Assembly: GCF_917563885.1 (NCBI RefSeq)
Contig: NZ_CAKJTG010000020.1
Span: 1 to 64,000 of the forward strand
Origin: Pseudoneobacillus rhizosphaerae
Lineage (GTDB): Bacteria > Bacillota > Bacilli > Bacillales > Cytobacillaceae
Length of the DNA: 64,000 nucleotides
Direction of reading: 5' to 3'
The translations under genes were made by a program, and so were the position numbers. Positions 26,602 to 34,330 of the stretch are shown one piece after another (the stretch's first letter is position 1; the number at the start of each line of letters is the position of its first letter). The notes beneath the pieces are model-generated. The model had not been told where the DNA came from. It saw only the letters and a list, made by a program, of their open reading frames with translations, and ran no database searches.

Positions 26602-26641
26602 ATATTGAATGGCTTGTTTTCATTGTATGAGCGGAAATAGG

Positions 26642-26675
26642 AAAATAGACACTTACCTATTCGGTAAGTGCCTTG
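26642..26675 (-). terminator. Hairpin at the hemZ 3' end
   Basis: GGCACTTACC pairs with GGTAAGTGTC over a five-base loop that contains the hemZ stop codon; TATTTTCC follows. Confidence 0.65.
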
Positions 26676-28174
26676 TCTGCAGCGAAAAGTTCTTCTAAAA
26701 TGTCTAATTTCTTTTTGGTATAATCTTCAAAGCTTTCATTATAAGTTTTAGGATCCTTGGGATTTGAGAACTGTTGAATTTTTCCTGTTTTCGGATGGAT
26801 AAATTTACTTGCAGCTCCACAACCGAGTCCAATGATTGTTTGGACCTCTTCCATAATAATAATGTTATAGATGCTATCTTGATTCGGAAGTGAATAACCA
26901 ACATTTTCTAAATTTCCAAGGATGTTTTTTTGACGGTATAGGTAGTAAGGATGATAGCCGTGTTCTTCCGTCCAGTTTTCAGCTAGTTCCATCATTTTTT
27001 CAACCTCAGCACGCCCCGCCACCCGATATTTCTGCTTATTTTGTGTCATTTCCGATGCCCGCTTAAATGACAATGTATGCACTGTAAGGGATTCTGGCAT
27101 TAACTTCTCTGTTTCATTCAGAGTATGAGTAAATTCCTCCACACCTTCACCAGGCAAACCGATAATTAAATCCATATTAATATTGTTCATGTCCATTTTG
27201 CGTGCAAGGTGGAATTTCTCAACGGTTTCCTCCACAGTATGGTGACGCCCAATAGCCTTTAATGTTTCTTGGATGTACGATTGTGGATTGACGCTAATTC
27301 GGTCGATATTCCACTTTTTGAGCACTAATAGTTTTTCAGGCGTAATCGTATCAGGTCTACCAGCTTCAACGGTAATCTCACGTATGTTTTCTACATCAGG
27401 AAATGACAGATACATTTCTTCATAAAGCATATCCATTTCTTCAGCCGTGATGCTAGTCGGAGTTCCTCCACCATAATAAACAGTCGTGATCTTAATCCCC
27501 TTTTCCTTCAGCCATTGACCTGTTTTTCTCATTTCATAATGAAGTCCTCCTAAAAAGGAGTCAACAGAGCCTTGCCGGCCATTGATGGCATAGGCTGGGA
27601 ACGTACAGTAAGCGCATTTGGTTGGGCAAAAAGGGATGCCAATGTAAATACTAACTTCATTACGTAGATCGTAGAGGTCAGGTACAACGGCTAATTGGCG
27701 ATCAACGATAGTCTGCATTAAGTTAATTTTTTCATCAGAAATTAAGTAATTCTCCCTTAGCTCTTGATGGGCAGCTTCTTTAGTTATACCTTCTTGTACT
27801 TTTTTGTGAAGAAGTTTAGTTGGTCGGATTCCAGTTAAAATACCCCATTTCTGAATAATTCCTGTGTAATCCTGGAGTACAGTTAAATAAGCAGATAATG
27901 CAGTGTTCTTTATTTGTTTCCACTGCTCTTTTTCATTATCTATCTGAATCAATTCTTTTTGAAGGTTAGAAGTAGTATTTTTTCCATCGTGGTCTTGAAG
28001 TGTAACTTCCACCTTTACTTCGTTAAAATCTATATCTAAAACAAAGTTTATCTTTATATCTGTATCATTTTCTGAACTATAAATTAGCTCTGTCTCTTCA
28101 TAAAATAAATTTGCAATTAATTGCAAAGGACGATGAAAACGTTCATCCTCTATTCCACTTATGAGTATTCTCAA
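26657..28174 (-). CDS. hemZ: Oxygen-independent coproporphyrinogen III dehydrogenase-like HemZ
   Basis: Radical SAM protein of about 505 residues. The 4Fe-4S cluster motif is CPTKCAYC (about 187-194), followed by the SAM-binding glycines VYYGGGTPTSI and the HemN-type NPQSYIQETLKAIGRHHT and DLIIGLPGEG motifs. The N-terminal domain of about 170 residues is specific to HemZ. In B. subtilis HemZ is one of two HemN-like proteins associated with anaerobic heme synthesis. TTG 28174 is chosen because AAAGGTGAT is correctly spaced for it; GTG 28183 lies inside that site. Separate transcription unit on the same strand as hemY, 2 kb away. Confidence 0.9.
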   Translation of the reverse strand: MRILISGIEDERFHRPLQLIANLFYEETELIYSSENDTDIKINFVLDIDFNEVKVEVTLQDHDGKNTTSNLQKELIQIDNEKEQWKQIKNTALSAYLTVLQDYTGIIQKWGILTGIRPTKLLHKKVQEGITKEAAHQELRENYLISDEKINLMQTIVDRQLAVVPDLYDLRNEVSIYIGIPFCPTKCAYCTFPAYAINGRQGSVDSFLGGLHYEMRKTGQWLKEKGIKITTVYYGGGTPTSITAEEMDMLYEEMYLSFPDVENIREITVEAGRPDTITPEKLLVLKKWNIDRISVNPQSYIQETLKAIGRHHTVEETVEKFHLARKMDMNNINMDLIIGLPGEGVEEFTHTLNETEKLMPESLTVHTLSFKRASEMTQNKQKYRVAGRAEVEKMMELAENWTEEHGYHPYYLYRQKNILGNLENVGYSLPNQDSIYNIIIMEEVQTIIGLGCGAASKFIHPKTGKIQQFSNPKDPKTYNESFEDYTKKKLDILEELFAADKALTE

Positions 28175-28316
28175 TGGTATCACCTTTCAAATTCAAGCTT
28201 TCTTAAGTGTACTCAAATGAACTATAGCGGTCAACAAGAAGAAATCGGTAGAAAAAACAGAAATAGAAAAAGGCTATGTCCCTTCTAAAGGGAAATAACC
28301 TTTTTTAAAAAATAGA

Positions 28317-29186
28317 TTAATTTTTAATGATATTCATCTTCCGTAAAAATTCAATTGGTGGCTGTTTTCGGAAGTGTTCTTTGACCATATACGTTACCCC
28401 ATGCTGATTGTTAGATCGAGTTACCCAATCAGCTGCCTTTTTCACTTCAAATGACGAATTCCCCATTGCCACACCTAACCCAACCGCATCAATCAGAGCG
28501 ATATCATCAAAATCATCGCCAATATATACTATTTCTTTACTCGTTATCCCGAGTTGCTCTCCAACCCGTAATAAACCATTTAATTTTGAAACACCTTCAG
28601 GAACGATATCTAATTTCAACTTATTTACCTTTACCAAATTAATTTCGGAGAACATTCCATTTAATGCTTTAAACGCATCATCTAAATCTTCTGCATCTTC
28701 AAAGTACACTTCAATTTTTGATGGATTCATAGGCGTATCTGTTAGTGCCTCACTAACAATATCAACAAATTGATGTGAATAAAAAGCTGGATCTGCAGAT
28801 GAAAAAATGGTCTTCGTCATTAAATTATTCGTAAGCTTAGAGCGATTGCCAATGGAGTACTCCTCATTATTGAGACGGAACTGGCACTGAAAGCCTTCAA
28901 GAAAACGGACAATTTCAAAAGCTACATCTGCATCTATTTTCTTTTCAAAAATAGGTTCCTCTAGTGTGTTTGCAATAAAGGCACCCCTGTTTGATACGAT
29001 TGGTAAATTAATTTTTAATGCTTTAGCTAATTTATTTGCTGAAGGGTAGCTTCGCGATGTTACCAGTGTGACGTCTACGCCTTTTTGCTGTACATAGTGA
29101 ATTGCCTCTTTTGTTGAACGATGGAGTCTGCCGTTAGATTGAAGCAGCGTTCCATCAATATTTAAAGCTAATAAGCGGAAAATCAT
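28317..29186 (-). CDS. yhaX: HAD superfamily Cof-type phosphatase-like protein YhaX
   Basis: A 289-residue protein with the Cof-type HAD fold: motif I LNIDGTLL (about 8-15), motif II TLVTSRSYP (about 40-48), a C2 cap (about 85-195), Lys of motif III GVSKLNG (near 209) and motif IV YIGDDFDDIALI (about 227-238). Motif I has Asn9 where active HADs have the nucleophilic Asp; Asp11 is retained. From memory the same Asn is present in B. subtilis YhaX, so it is probably a family trait. It may therefore be catalytically altered or regulatory. Confidence 0.85.
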   Translation of the reverse strand: MIFRLLALNIDGTLLQSNGRLHRSTKEAIHYVQQKGVDVTLVTSRSYPSANKLAKALKINLPIVSNRGAFIANTLEEPIFEKKIDADVAFEIVRFLEGFQCQFRLNNEEYSIGNRSKLTNNLMTKTIFSSADPAFYSHQFVDIVSEALTDTPMNPSKIEVYFEDAEDLDDAFKALNGMFSEINLVKVNKLKLDIVPEGVSKLNGLLRVGEQLGITSKEIVYIGDDFDDIALIDAVGLGVAMGNSSFEVKKAADWVTRSNNQHGVTYMVKEHFRKQPPIEFLRKMNIIKN

Positions 29187-29286
29187 AGTTATGCCCCCTG
29201 TTCTGGTTGAAAATATCCCTATATCACTTTTATGTAAATAGTGGCGGGATTAGAACTATTTGAAATATCAATGCTTTTGGCAGTGT

Positions 29287-29432
29287 AATTTTTGGCTCAT
29301 TTTTGCCTGGATAGAATGAAAGGAGAGGAGCAAGCAAGCTTTCTCCTCTCCTTTCATTCTATCCAAGCACCTTTCAGCTAACGCCGAAAGGCGTTTGAAG
29401 CTAACGCATCAAACGAAAATGATCCAAAAATC
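29287..29432 (-). repeat. Cloverleaf-fold inverted repeat element, copy A
   Basis: Read on the minus strand, five blocks abut without linkers. P0 5' arm is at 29416-29432 (GATTTTTGGATCATTTT) and P1 hairpin at 29392-29415. P2 hairpin is at 29370-29391 and P3 at 29304-29369 (66 nt, arms of 22 perfect pairs at 29309-29330 and 29343-29364). P0 3' arm is at 29287-29303. Copy B (29714-29858) has the same order and P2/P3 lengths but different helix sequences that still pair. No protein is encoded. It could be a structured RNA, a cruciform recombination site or a foldback element. Confidence 0.8.
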
Positions 29433-29434
29433 GT

Positions 29435-29710
29435 GCACATTACCAAGAACACAAAACATTTTTTTAGGGTTAGAGAAGTGGGTGGGGGAAAATTGATGGT
29501 AAAAATCATTGAGTTTATTTGAAATAAAGTTGTTAAAAGATTATGATACCTATTTTTTAATAAAACCAAAGAGCCCTCAAATCTTTACACTAAAAATAAC
29601 AAACTAAAATCTTTTACCTCTTTTCCCCTACAAACTACCTGATTTTACCCACTCTTCCGACCCACCCACTCTACATCCCCTAATAATAAGAGTTATTTAC
29701 CATTCCACCG
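29435..29710. repeat. Inverted leader arms between cloverleaf copies A and B
   Basis: The 276 bases joining the two cloverleaf units are themselves an imperfect inverted repeat centred near 29572. Examples are GAAGTGGGTGGG near 29476 against CCCACCCACTC near 29660, GGTAAAAATCA near 29500 against TGATTTTACC near 29640, and AAAAGAT near 29536 against ATCTTTT near 29611. Each cloverleaf is therefore preceded by a related leader of about 140 nt, and the locus is two divergent copies of a unit of about 290 nt. No gene is seen. Confidence 0.65.
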
Positions 29711-29713
29711 CAC

Positions 29714-29858
29714 GATTTTTGGCTCATTTTCTTGAAAGCTATCGCTTTCAAGCCTTTCTGCGACAGCGGAAAGGTGCTAGGAGAACATGGAAGGGGGAAG
29801 GAAAGCTAGCTTTCCTTCCCCCTTCCATGTTCTCCTAGCAAAAAATGAGCCAAAAATC
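29714..29858 (+). repeat. Cloverleaf-fold inverted repeat element, copy B
   Basis: On the plus strand, P0 5' arm is at 29714-29730, P1 at 29731-29752 (nine pairs, four-base loop TATC) and P2 at 29753-29774 (loop GACA). P3 is at 29775-29840, a perfect 66-nt palindrome (33+33). P0 3' arm is at 29842-29858, with 17 perfect pairs to the 5' arm. Only one base is unpaired outside the loops, giving a compact four-way junction. It points away from copy A toward the 3' end of yheA. Confidence 0.85.
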
Positions 29859-29901
29859 ACCTTTTCCAACATGCAATCTAAAAAAAGACTTCCCTTAAAA
29901 A

Positions 29902-29940
29902 CAAAAAAAGCTAACTAAAAATCAGTCAGCTTTTTATTAC
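29902..29940 (-). terminator. Intrinsic terminator after yheA
   Basis: AGCTAACT and AGTCAGCT pair (one non-canonical position) with TTTTTTT on the minus-strand 3' side. Adjacent to the yheA stop. Confidence 0.8.
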
Positions 29941-29943
29941 AGT

Positions 29944-30297
29944 TTAATATTGCTCCATACTCCCATACAGATCCTCAATCGGCTTTAAAATAATCCGATT
30001 TAAATCTGCTATAATCATGCTCATTCTTTGCTCAGATTCCATTAACTTCCCAATCGTTGCATGCTGCTGAACAAGTGCAACTGTCTTTTGTGCTTGCTCA
30101 ACCTCCTCTTGAGTAATTTCCATTCCCATCATCTGCTTCTGCTGAAGATCCATTTGAATCTTACGGAAATTATCAAACATACGCTTTGCAGTTGGATCAT
30201 TATTCACCGTATCATACAAGCTTTTTAATTGAGTATATTCTGCACTACTACGAATAGCCTTCTCCATTTCATAAGCTAAATCATGTAAATTTGCCAT
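29944..30297 (-). CDS. yheA: YheA, YlbF/YmcA family protein
   Basis: A 117-residue all-helical cytosolic protein of the YlbF/YmcA (Com_YlbF) family. The family pattern is visible as LAYEMEKAIRSSAEYTQLKSL (about 7-27), NDPTAKRMFDNFRKIQMDLQQKQMMG (about 33-58) and the C-terminal ADLNRIILKPIEDLYG. Paralogues YlbF, YmcA and YaaT form the Y-complex acting on RNase Y, but YheA's own role is unknown. GGAGTG lies ahead of the ATG. Divergent from the ATP-grasp operon. Confidence 0.93.
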   Translation of the reverse strand: MANLHDLAYEMEKAIRSSAEYTQLKSLYDTVNNDPTAKRMFDNFRKIQMDLQQKQMMGMEITQEEVEQAQKTVALVQQHATIGKLMESEQRMSMIIADLNRIILKPIEDLYGSMEQY

Positions 30298-30495
30298 TTT
30301 ACTAACACTCCTTCATTCCAATTAGGCACTTTTCCCCACTATAACAAACTATGCATAAAATTACCAAAGATTCTAAAAAACTCTTTGTTCCACTTCCATC
30401 ACCAATCTAGGCTTCTGCTCATACGATACTATATCAAATTTTGCCCATTTAATATGTTTTTTCAAATCATGAGAGCAAATAAAGGATTGATATTT

Positions 30496-31881
30496 GTGAA
30501 TTCTGTCAAACCTATTACGCTTGTCCCAATCATAGAAAATGATAAACCGTTAGATTGTTTTGTCTACGTTTCTGAGAGTTTAGTAAAGAAATGGAAGATA
30601 AATATTAATGATGACATAATTATTTCTATAGGTAAACAGTTTATTAGCCTTAAACTATATGAAAAAATAATGAATGATAATGAAATCCAGATTTCTCACG
30701 CTTCATTTTTACAAATGAATTTACCTATACAAATTTACAATTTTACAGCCCACTATAATGAGTCTACTCGAACCTTGTACTTAGCCCCACTGATTGGACT
30801 ACTAACTGAAATAAACGATGAAGACCCCAACCAACCCAATTTTAGATCGGTTCATTCCTTTTGTGAAGAGTTAGAGCATGTAACCAAAAAGCTTGGTGGA
30901 CTTTTCTTTGTTTTCCCTCTTCAGCCGTTAGCTACTGACTATATATCGGGTTATTTTTTTCAAGGGGATACATGGAATAAGTCTAAATTACCTATTCCAG
31001 ATGTTATCTATAATCGAATTCATTCAAGAAGACTAGAAGCAAGTCCCGTCTTTCAACAGTTCAGAAAGCAATTACAGGTGGATCAAATACCGATGTTTAA
31101 TAACCGTTTTTTGTCAAAGTGGGAAGTTTATGATGTCTTGATGACGGAGGAACATTTACAACCCTATATTCCAATTTCTAAGCTTTATACTAAAAAAAGC
31201 CTTGAAGAGATGCTCTCAGAACATTCCATTTTATTTTTGAAGCCTATCCATGGAAGCCAAGGTCGAAATATTATCCGCATTGAGCAAAAAGAATATAACA
31301 TCCAGCTCGAATTTAGCTATTTTAAGGAAAAACAAATCAGTCTTGTCGTAAATAACATCAATGAACTGCAAGAAACATTGGCTCCATATATGAGAACGAG
31401 AACGTATTTAATTCAACAAGGTATTCCATTTATCCACTATCAAAACCGTCACATGGATTTTCGAATCCTTTGTCATAAAAATAGTCAAGATGTTTGGATG
31501 GTTACCTCTGTTGTTGCTCGCCTTTCAGCAGAAAAACAGTTTGTATCTAATATTGCTCGTGGTGGGGAAACGATGAAGCCTTTAAAAGCACTATCATTGT
31601 TTTTTGACAGTAAAACGAGTAAGCAGCAGTATATTTTCATCCAAGAATTAGCATTAGAATTTGCCACAAGCATTAGTCTTAATTCGGAAGGGTTAACTGG
31701 AGAACTAGGAATCGACATTGGTATTGACATAAATGGACACCCCTGGATTATTGAAGCCAATTCGAAGCCATCAAAGAACTTTGAAGAACAAGAAATAAAA
31801 ATTCGCCCTTCAGCTAAATCAATCATTTCTTATTGTCAGCAGCTCGCAATCGACCATTGCTTAAAAAAGGAGGAAAACTAG
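30496..31881 (+). CDS. yheD: YheD-type ATP-grasp endospore coat-associated protein 1
   Basis: A 461-residue protein. The N-terminal part (about 1-180) is of YheC/YheD type. Next comes an ATP-grasp domain with DVIYNRIHSRRLE (about 174-186), the nucleotide loop LKPIHGSQGRNI (about 250-261), MDFRILCHKN and the metal-binding end ELGIDIGIDINGHPWIIEANSKPS (about 397-420). ATP-grasp enzymes join carboxylates to amines via acyl phosphates; the substrate here is unknown. YheC/D are associated with the spore coat in B. subtilis. GTG 30496 follows AAAGGA; an extension back to 30385 is unlikely. First of four related genes. Confidence 0.82.
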   Translation: MNSVKPITLVPIIENDKPLDCFVYVSESLVKKWKININDDIIISIGKQFISLKLYEKIMNDNEIQISHASFLQMNLPIQIYNFTAHYNESTRTLYLAPLIGLLTEINDEDPNQPNFRSVHSFCEELEHVTKKLGGLFFVFPLQPLATDYISGYFFQGDTWNKSKLPIPDVIYNRIHSRRLEASPVFQQFRKQLQVDQIPMFNNRFLSKWEVYDVLMTEEHLQPYIPISKLYTKKSLEEMLSEHSILFLKPIHGSQGRNIIRIEQKEYNIQLEFSYFKEKQISLVVNNINELQETLAPYMRTRTYLIQQGIPFIHYQNRHMDFRILCHKNSQDVWMVTSVVARLSAEKQFVSNIARGGETMKPLKALSLFFDSKTSKQQYIFIQELALEFATSISLNSEGLTGELGIDIGIDINGHPWIIEANSKPSKNFEEQEIKIRPSAKSIISYCQQLAIDHCLKKEEN

Positions 31882-32985
31882 GTGGATACATTCGGAATTA
31901 TGACCTTAAATGAGAATAGTGAACTAGAATATTTTACTGAGATTGCCATACAAGCAGTTGCCCAAGGAATGATCTGTTGCCGCTTTATTCCTTCAAATAT
32001 TAATCCATTTTCACATAGGATTACTGGGTATGTATTTGATCCAACTACTAATCAGTGGAAGCAAGACATTTTCCCAATCCCAAATGTTATTTACGATCGC
32101 TGCTTTTACGGAGAAGACGTTCACTCTAAACAATGTATATCTATCGTTACATGGTTAAAAGAACGTCAGGATATTTTTTTTCTTGGTTACGGTCTACCGA
32201 ATAAATTTGAACTATATAATGTCCTGAAACTATCTAACCTCCACCCTTATTTACCTCCTACCAAAATTATTTCTGATTCCAACATGGTTATGAAAGAACT
32301 TACTTTACAAGAAAGACTAGTGCTTAAACCAATTAACGGGTCACAAGGGAATGGGATATTTTATCTTGAACTTAAAGGACCTTCGATTGGTGTAAAGACA
32401 TTTAATCGTAACCAACATATTCATAAAAGTTTTTCTGACGAAAAGAAGTTCTCAACTTGGATTGATCTTTTATTAAGTAAAAAAGGGTATTTAGTTCAAC
32501 CATATTTAGAGCTCATTAATGAACGGATGGAACCATTTGATATTAGAATACTCCTTCAAAAAGAATTTGATGGTAACTGGGCAGAAAGAGGACGGGGAAT
32601 TCGCAGCGGGCATCCAGATGGAATATTATCCAACTTAAGTGCCGGGGGACATATTTCTTCGTTTGAAAAGTGGAGAGAGAATTTATCCCCAAAACTAATA
32701 GGATTTATAGAGACAGAGATTAGTGACCTTTTATTAAAAATCCCCAGTATTTTAGAAGAAGCCTTCTTACCATTATTCGAACTTGGAATTGATATAGGTG
32801 TGTCGCGAAATGGATCGATTTGGATTCTAGACATTAATTCGAAGCCTGGCAGAAAGGTCAGCCTAACCACCAATCCAGAGATCAAAGACGTACTTAATAA
32901 AGCCCCGATTCTATATAGCAAAACGCTAACAAGTTCGGTAAACAATGAGAGGAAGAGATATAATGCGAAAACGTTATCCTATTGA
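31882..32985 (+). CDS. yheC: YheC-type ATP-grasp endospore coat-associated protein 1
   Basis: A 367-residue ATP-grasp protein. Motifs are PNVIYDRCF (about 69-77), LKPINGSQGNGIFYL (about 149-163), FDIRILLQK and ELGIDIGVSRNGSIWILDINSKPGR. In the last motif the usual Glu of EANSKP is Asp, which may still bind metal. GTG 31882 starts directly after the preceding TAG with AAGGAGG upstream, showing tight coupling. Length matches B. subtilis YheC (363). Probably acts in the mother cell during coat assembly, by family inference. Confidence 0.82.
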   Translation: MDTFGIMTLNENSELEYFTEIAIQAVAQGMICCRFIPSNINPFSHRITGYVFDPTTNQWKQDIFPIPNVIYDRCFYGEDVHSKQCISIVTWLKERQDIFFLGYGLPNKFELYNVLKLSNLHPYLPPTKIISDSNMVMKELTLQERLVLKPINGSQGNGIFYLELKGPSIGVKTFNRNQHIHKSFSDEKKFSTWIDLLLSKKGYLVQPYLELINERMEPFDIRILLQKEFDGNWAERGRGIRSGHPDGILSNLSAGGHISSFEKWRENLSPKLIGFIETEISDLLLKIPSILEEAFLPLFELGIDIGVSRNGSIWILDINSKPGRKVSLTTNPEIKDVLNKAPILYSKTLTSSVNNERKRYNAKTLSY

Positions 32986-34330
32986 GATTAATCTAGAATT
33001 AAGCAAAACCGTATATTACCCTGCCGAACTGCAACCTTTATTGCAAAGTGCTGACCGCATTGCTTTTGGAAGTCGTTCCTGTGAGGTGACCTTAAAGGCA
33101 CATCCTCAAAAACAAAATAGAATAGTCATTAGCTCCGATGTGAAAGAAGAATTGCACTTCCCGAACTTAAACATACCACTTCATGTATTCTACGAAAACG
33201 GTACGCTATTTCTTGGACCATTAGTCGGTATATTTACTTCTGGGTTTACCCCATTTCCTTTAAGACCGATTGGTGACCGCTCGTTATTTTTTTCAAAGCT
33301 TTTATCTGTTCATAAAACGGTTGGGGTGGTTCCATTTGTGTTTGGTGAACAACATATTAATTGGGAAGAGGGAATAATTGAAGGCTATTTTTATCAAAAA
33401 AATGGCTGGGAGCGGTTTAACATTCCTTTTCCTAATGTTGTATATGATCGATTACCAAATCGCCTAAGTGAAAGCCGTAAAGAACAACAGATGGTGAAGG
33501 AACGTATGCAGAATGAATATTTAATCCCATGGTATAACCCAGGATTTTTTAATAAACTAGACATTTACGATAAGCTTTACAATGATTCTACTGTTTACAA
33601 GTATTTACCTGAAACCGTTCCCTTTACATCGTTTTCCCATATCGAAGGAATGCTTTCCCACTACAATTCAGTCTATATAAAACCAGCCAATGGAAGTCTC
33701 GGTTTAGGTGTTCATCAAGTACTTTACGATCGGGATGAAGATTTATACTTCTGTCGCTACCATGATCAACAGGGTGTCAAGAGACTTCAAAAATTCTCTT
33801 CGCTAGAAAATCTGATGAAGCATGTATTCCAAAACCGTTCACTAGGAAATATGCTTGTTCAACAAGGGATATCGCTGCTAAAAATGGAAAATCGATCGAT
33901 TGATTTTCGGATTCATACGAATAAAGATGCAAATGGCAATTGGCAGATTACCGCTATTGCTGCAAAAATAGCTGGGTTAGGAAGTGTCACTACCCATGTA
34001 AAAACGGGTGGAGTTATTAAAACAATAGATGAAATTTTCACCAAAGAGGAAAAAAATCACTATTTGCCAAAGCTGAAAGAGGCTGCTCTTAAGCTTAGCC
34101 ATGCGTTAGAAAAACAAATCAATGGAAATCTAGGAGAAATTGGTTTTGATTTAGGTATTGATAAAGATGGGCAGATTTGGTTGTTTGAGGCCAATTCTAA
34201 GCCAGGTCGTTCCATCTTTACTCACCCTCAGTTAAAGGATTTTGATTTATTAACGAGAAAGTTATCAATAGCTTACGCGGTTTTCTTAACAGAGAAAGCC
34301 ATTCATACACCTGAGGAAGTTTTCAGATGA
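32963..34330 (+). CDS. YheD-type ATP-grasp endospore coat-associated protein 2
   Basis: A 455-residue paralogue of the protein at 30496. Core motifs are PNVVYDRLPNR (about 167-177), IKPANGSLGLGVHQV (about 243-257), IDFRIHTNKD and EIGFDLGIDKDGQIWLFEANSKPGR (about 395-419), all with intact ATP-grasp residues. ATG 32963 (MRKRYPIEIN) has AGAGGAAGAG upstream and overlaps the preceding gene by 23 bases. Third gene of the four-gene run. B. subtilis has only one YheD and one YheC, so the pair was duplicated here or in an ancestor. Confidence 0.82.
   Translation: MRKRYPIEINLELSKTVYYPAELQPLLQSADRIAFGSRSCEVTLKAHPQKQNRIVISSDVKEELHFPNLNIPLHVFYENGTLFLGPLVGIFTSGFTPFPLRPIGDRSLFFSKLLSVHKTVGVVPFVFGEQHINWEEGIIEGYFYQKNGWERFNIPFPNVVYDRLPNRLSESRKEQQMVKERMQNEYLIPWYNPGFFNKLDIYDKLYNDSTVYKYLPETVPFTSFSHIEGMLSHYNSVYIKPANGSLGLGVHQVLYDRDEDLYFCRYHDQQGVKRLQKFSSLENLMKHVFQNRSLGNMLVQQGISLLKMENRSIDFRIHTNKDANGNWQITAIAAKIAGLGSVTTHVKTGGVIKTIDEIFTKEEKNHYLPKLKEAALKLSHALEKQINGNLGEIGFDLGIDKDGQIWLFEANSKPGRSIFTHPQLKDFDLLTRKLSIAYAVFLTEKAIHTPEEVFR

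Noticed and set aside
29378-29569. 63-residue minus-strand reading frame in the cloverleaf region
   Set aside because: It has no ribosome site, runs across P1, P2 and the leader of copy A, and shows no protein-like composition. It is explained by the repeat.
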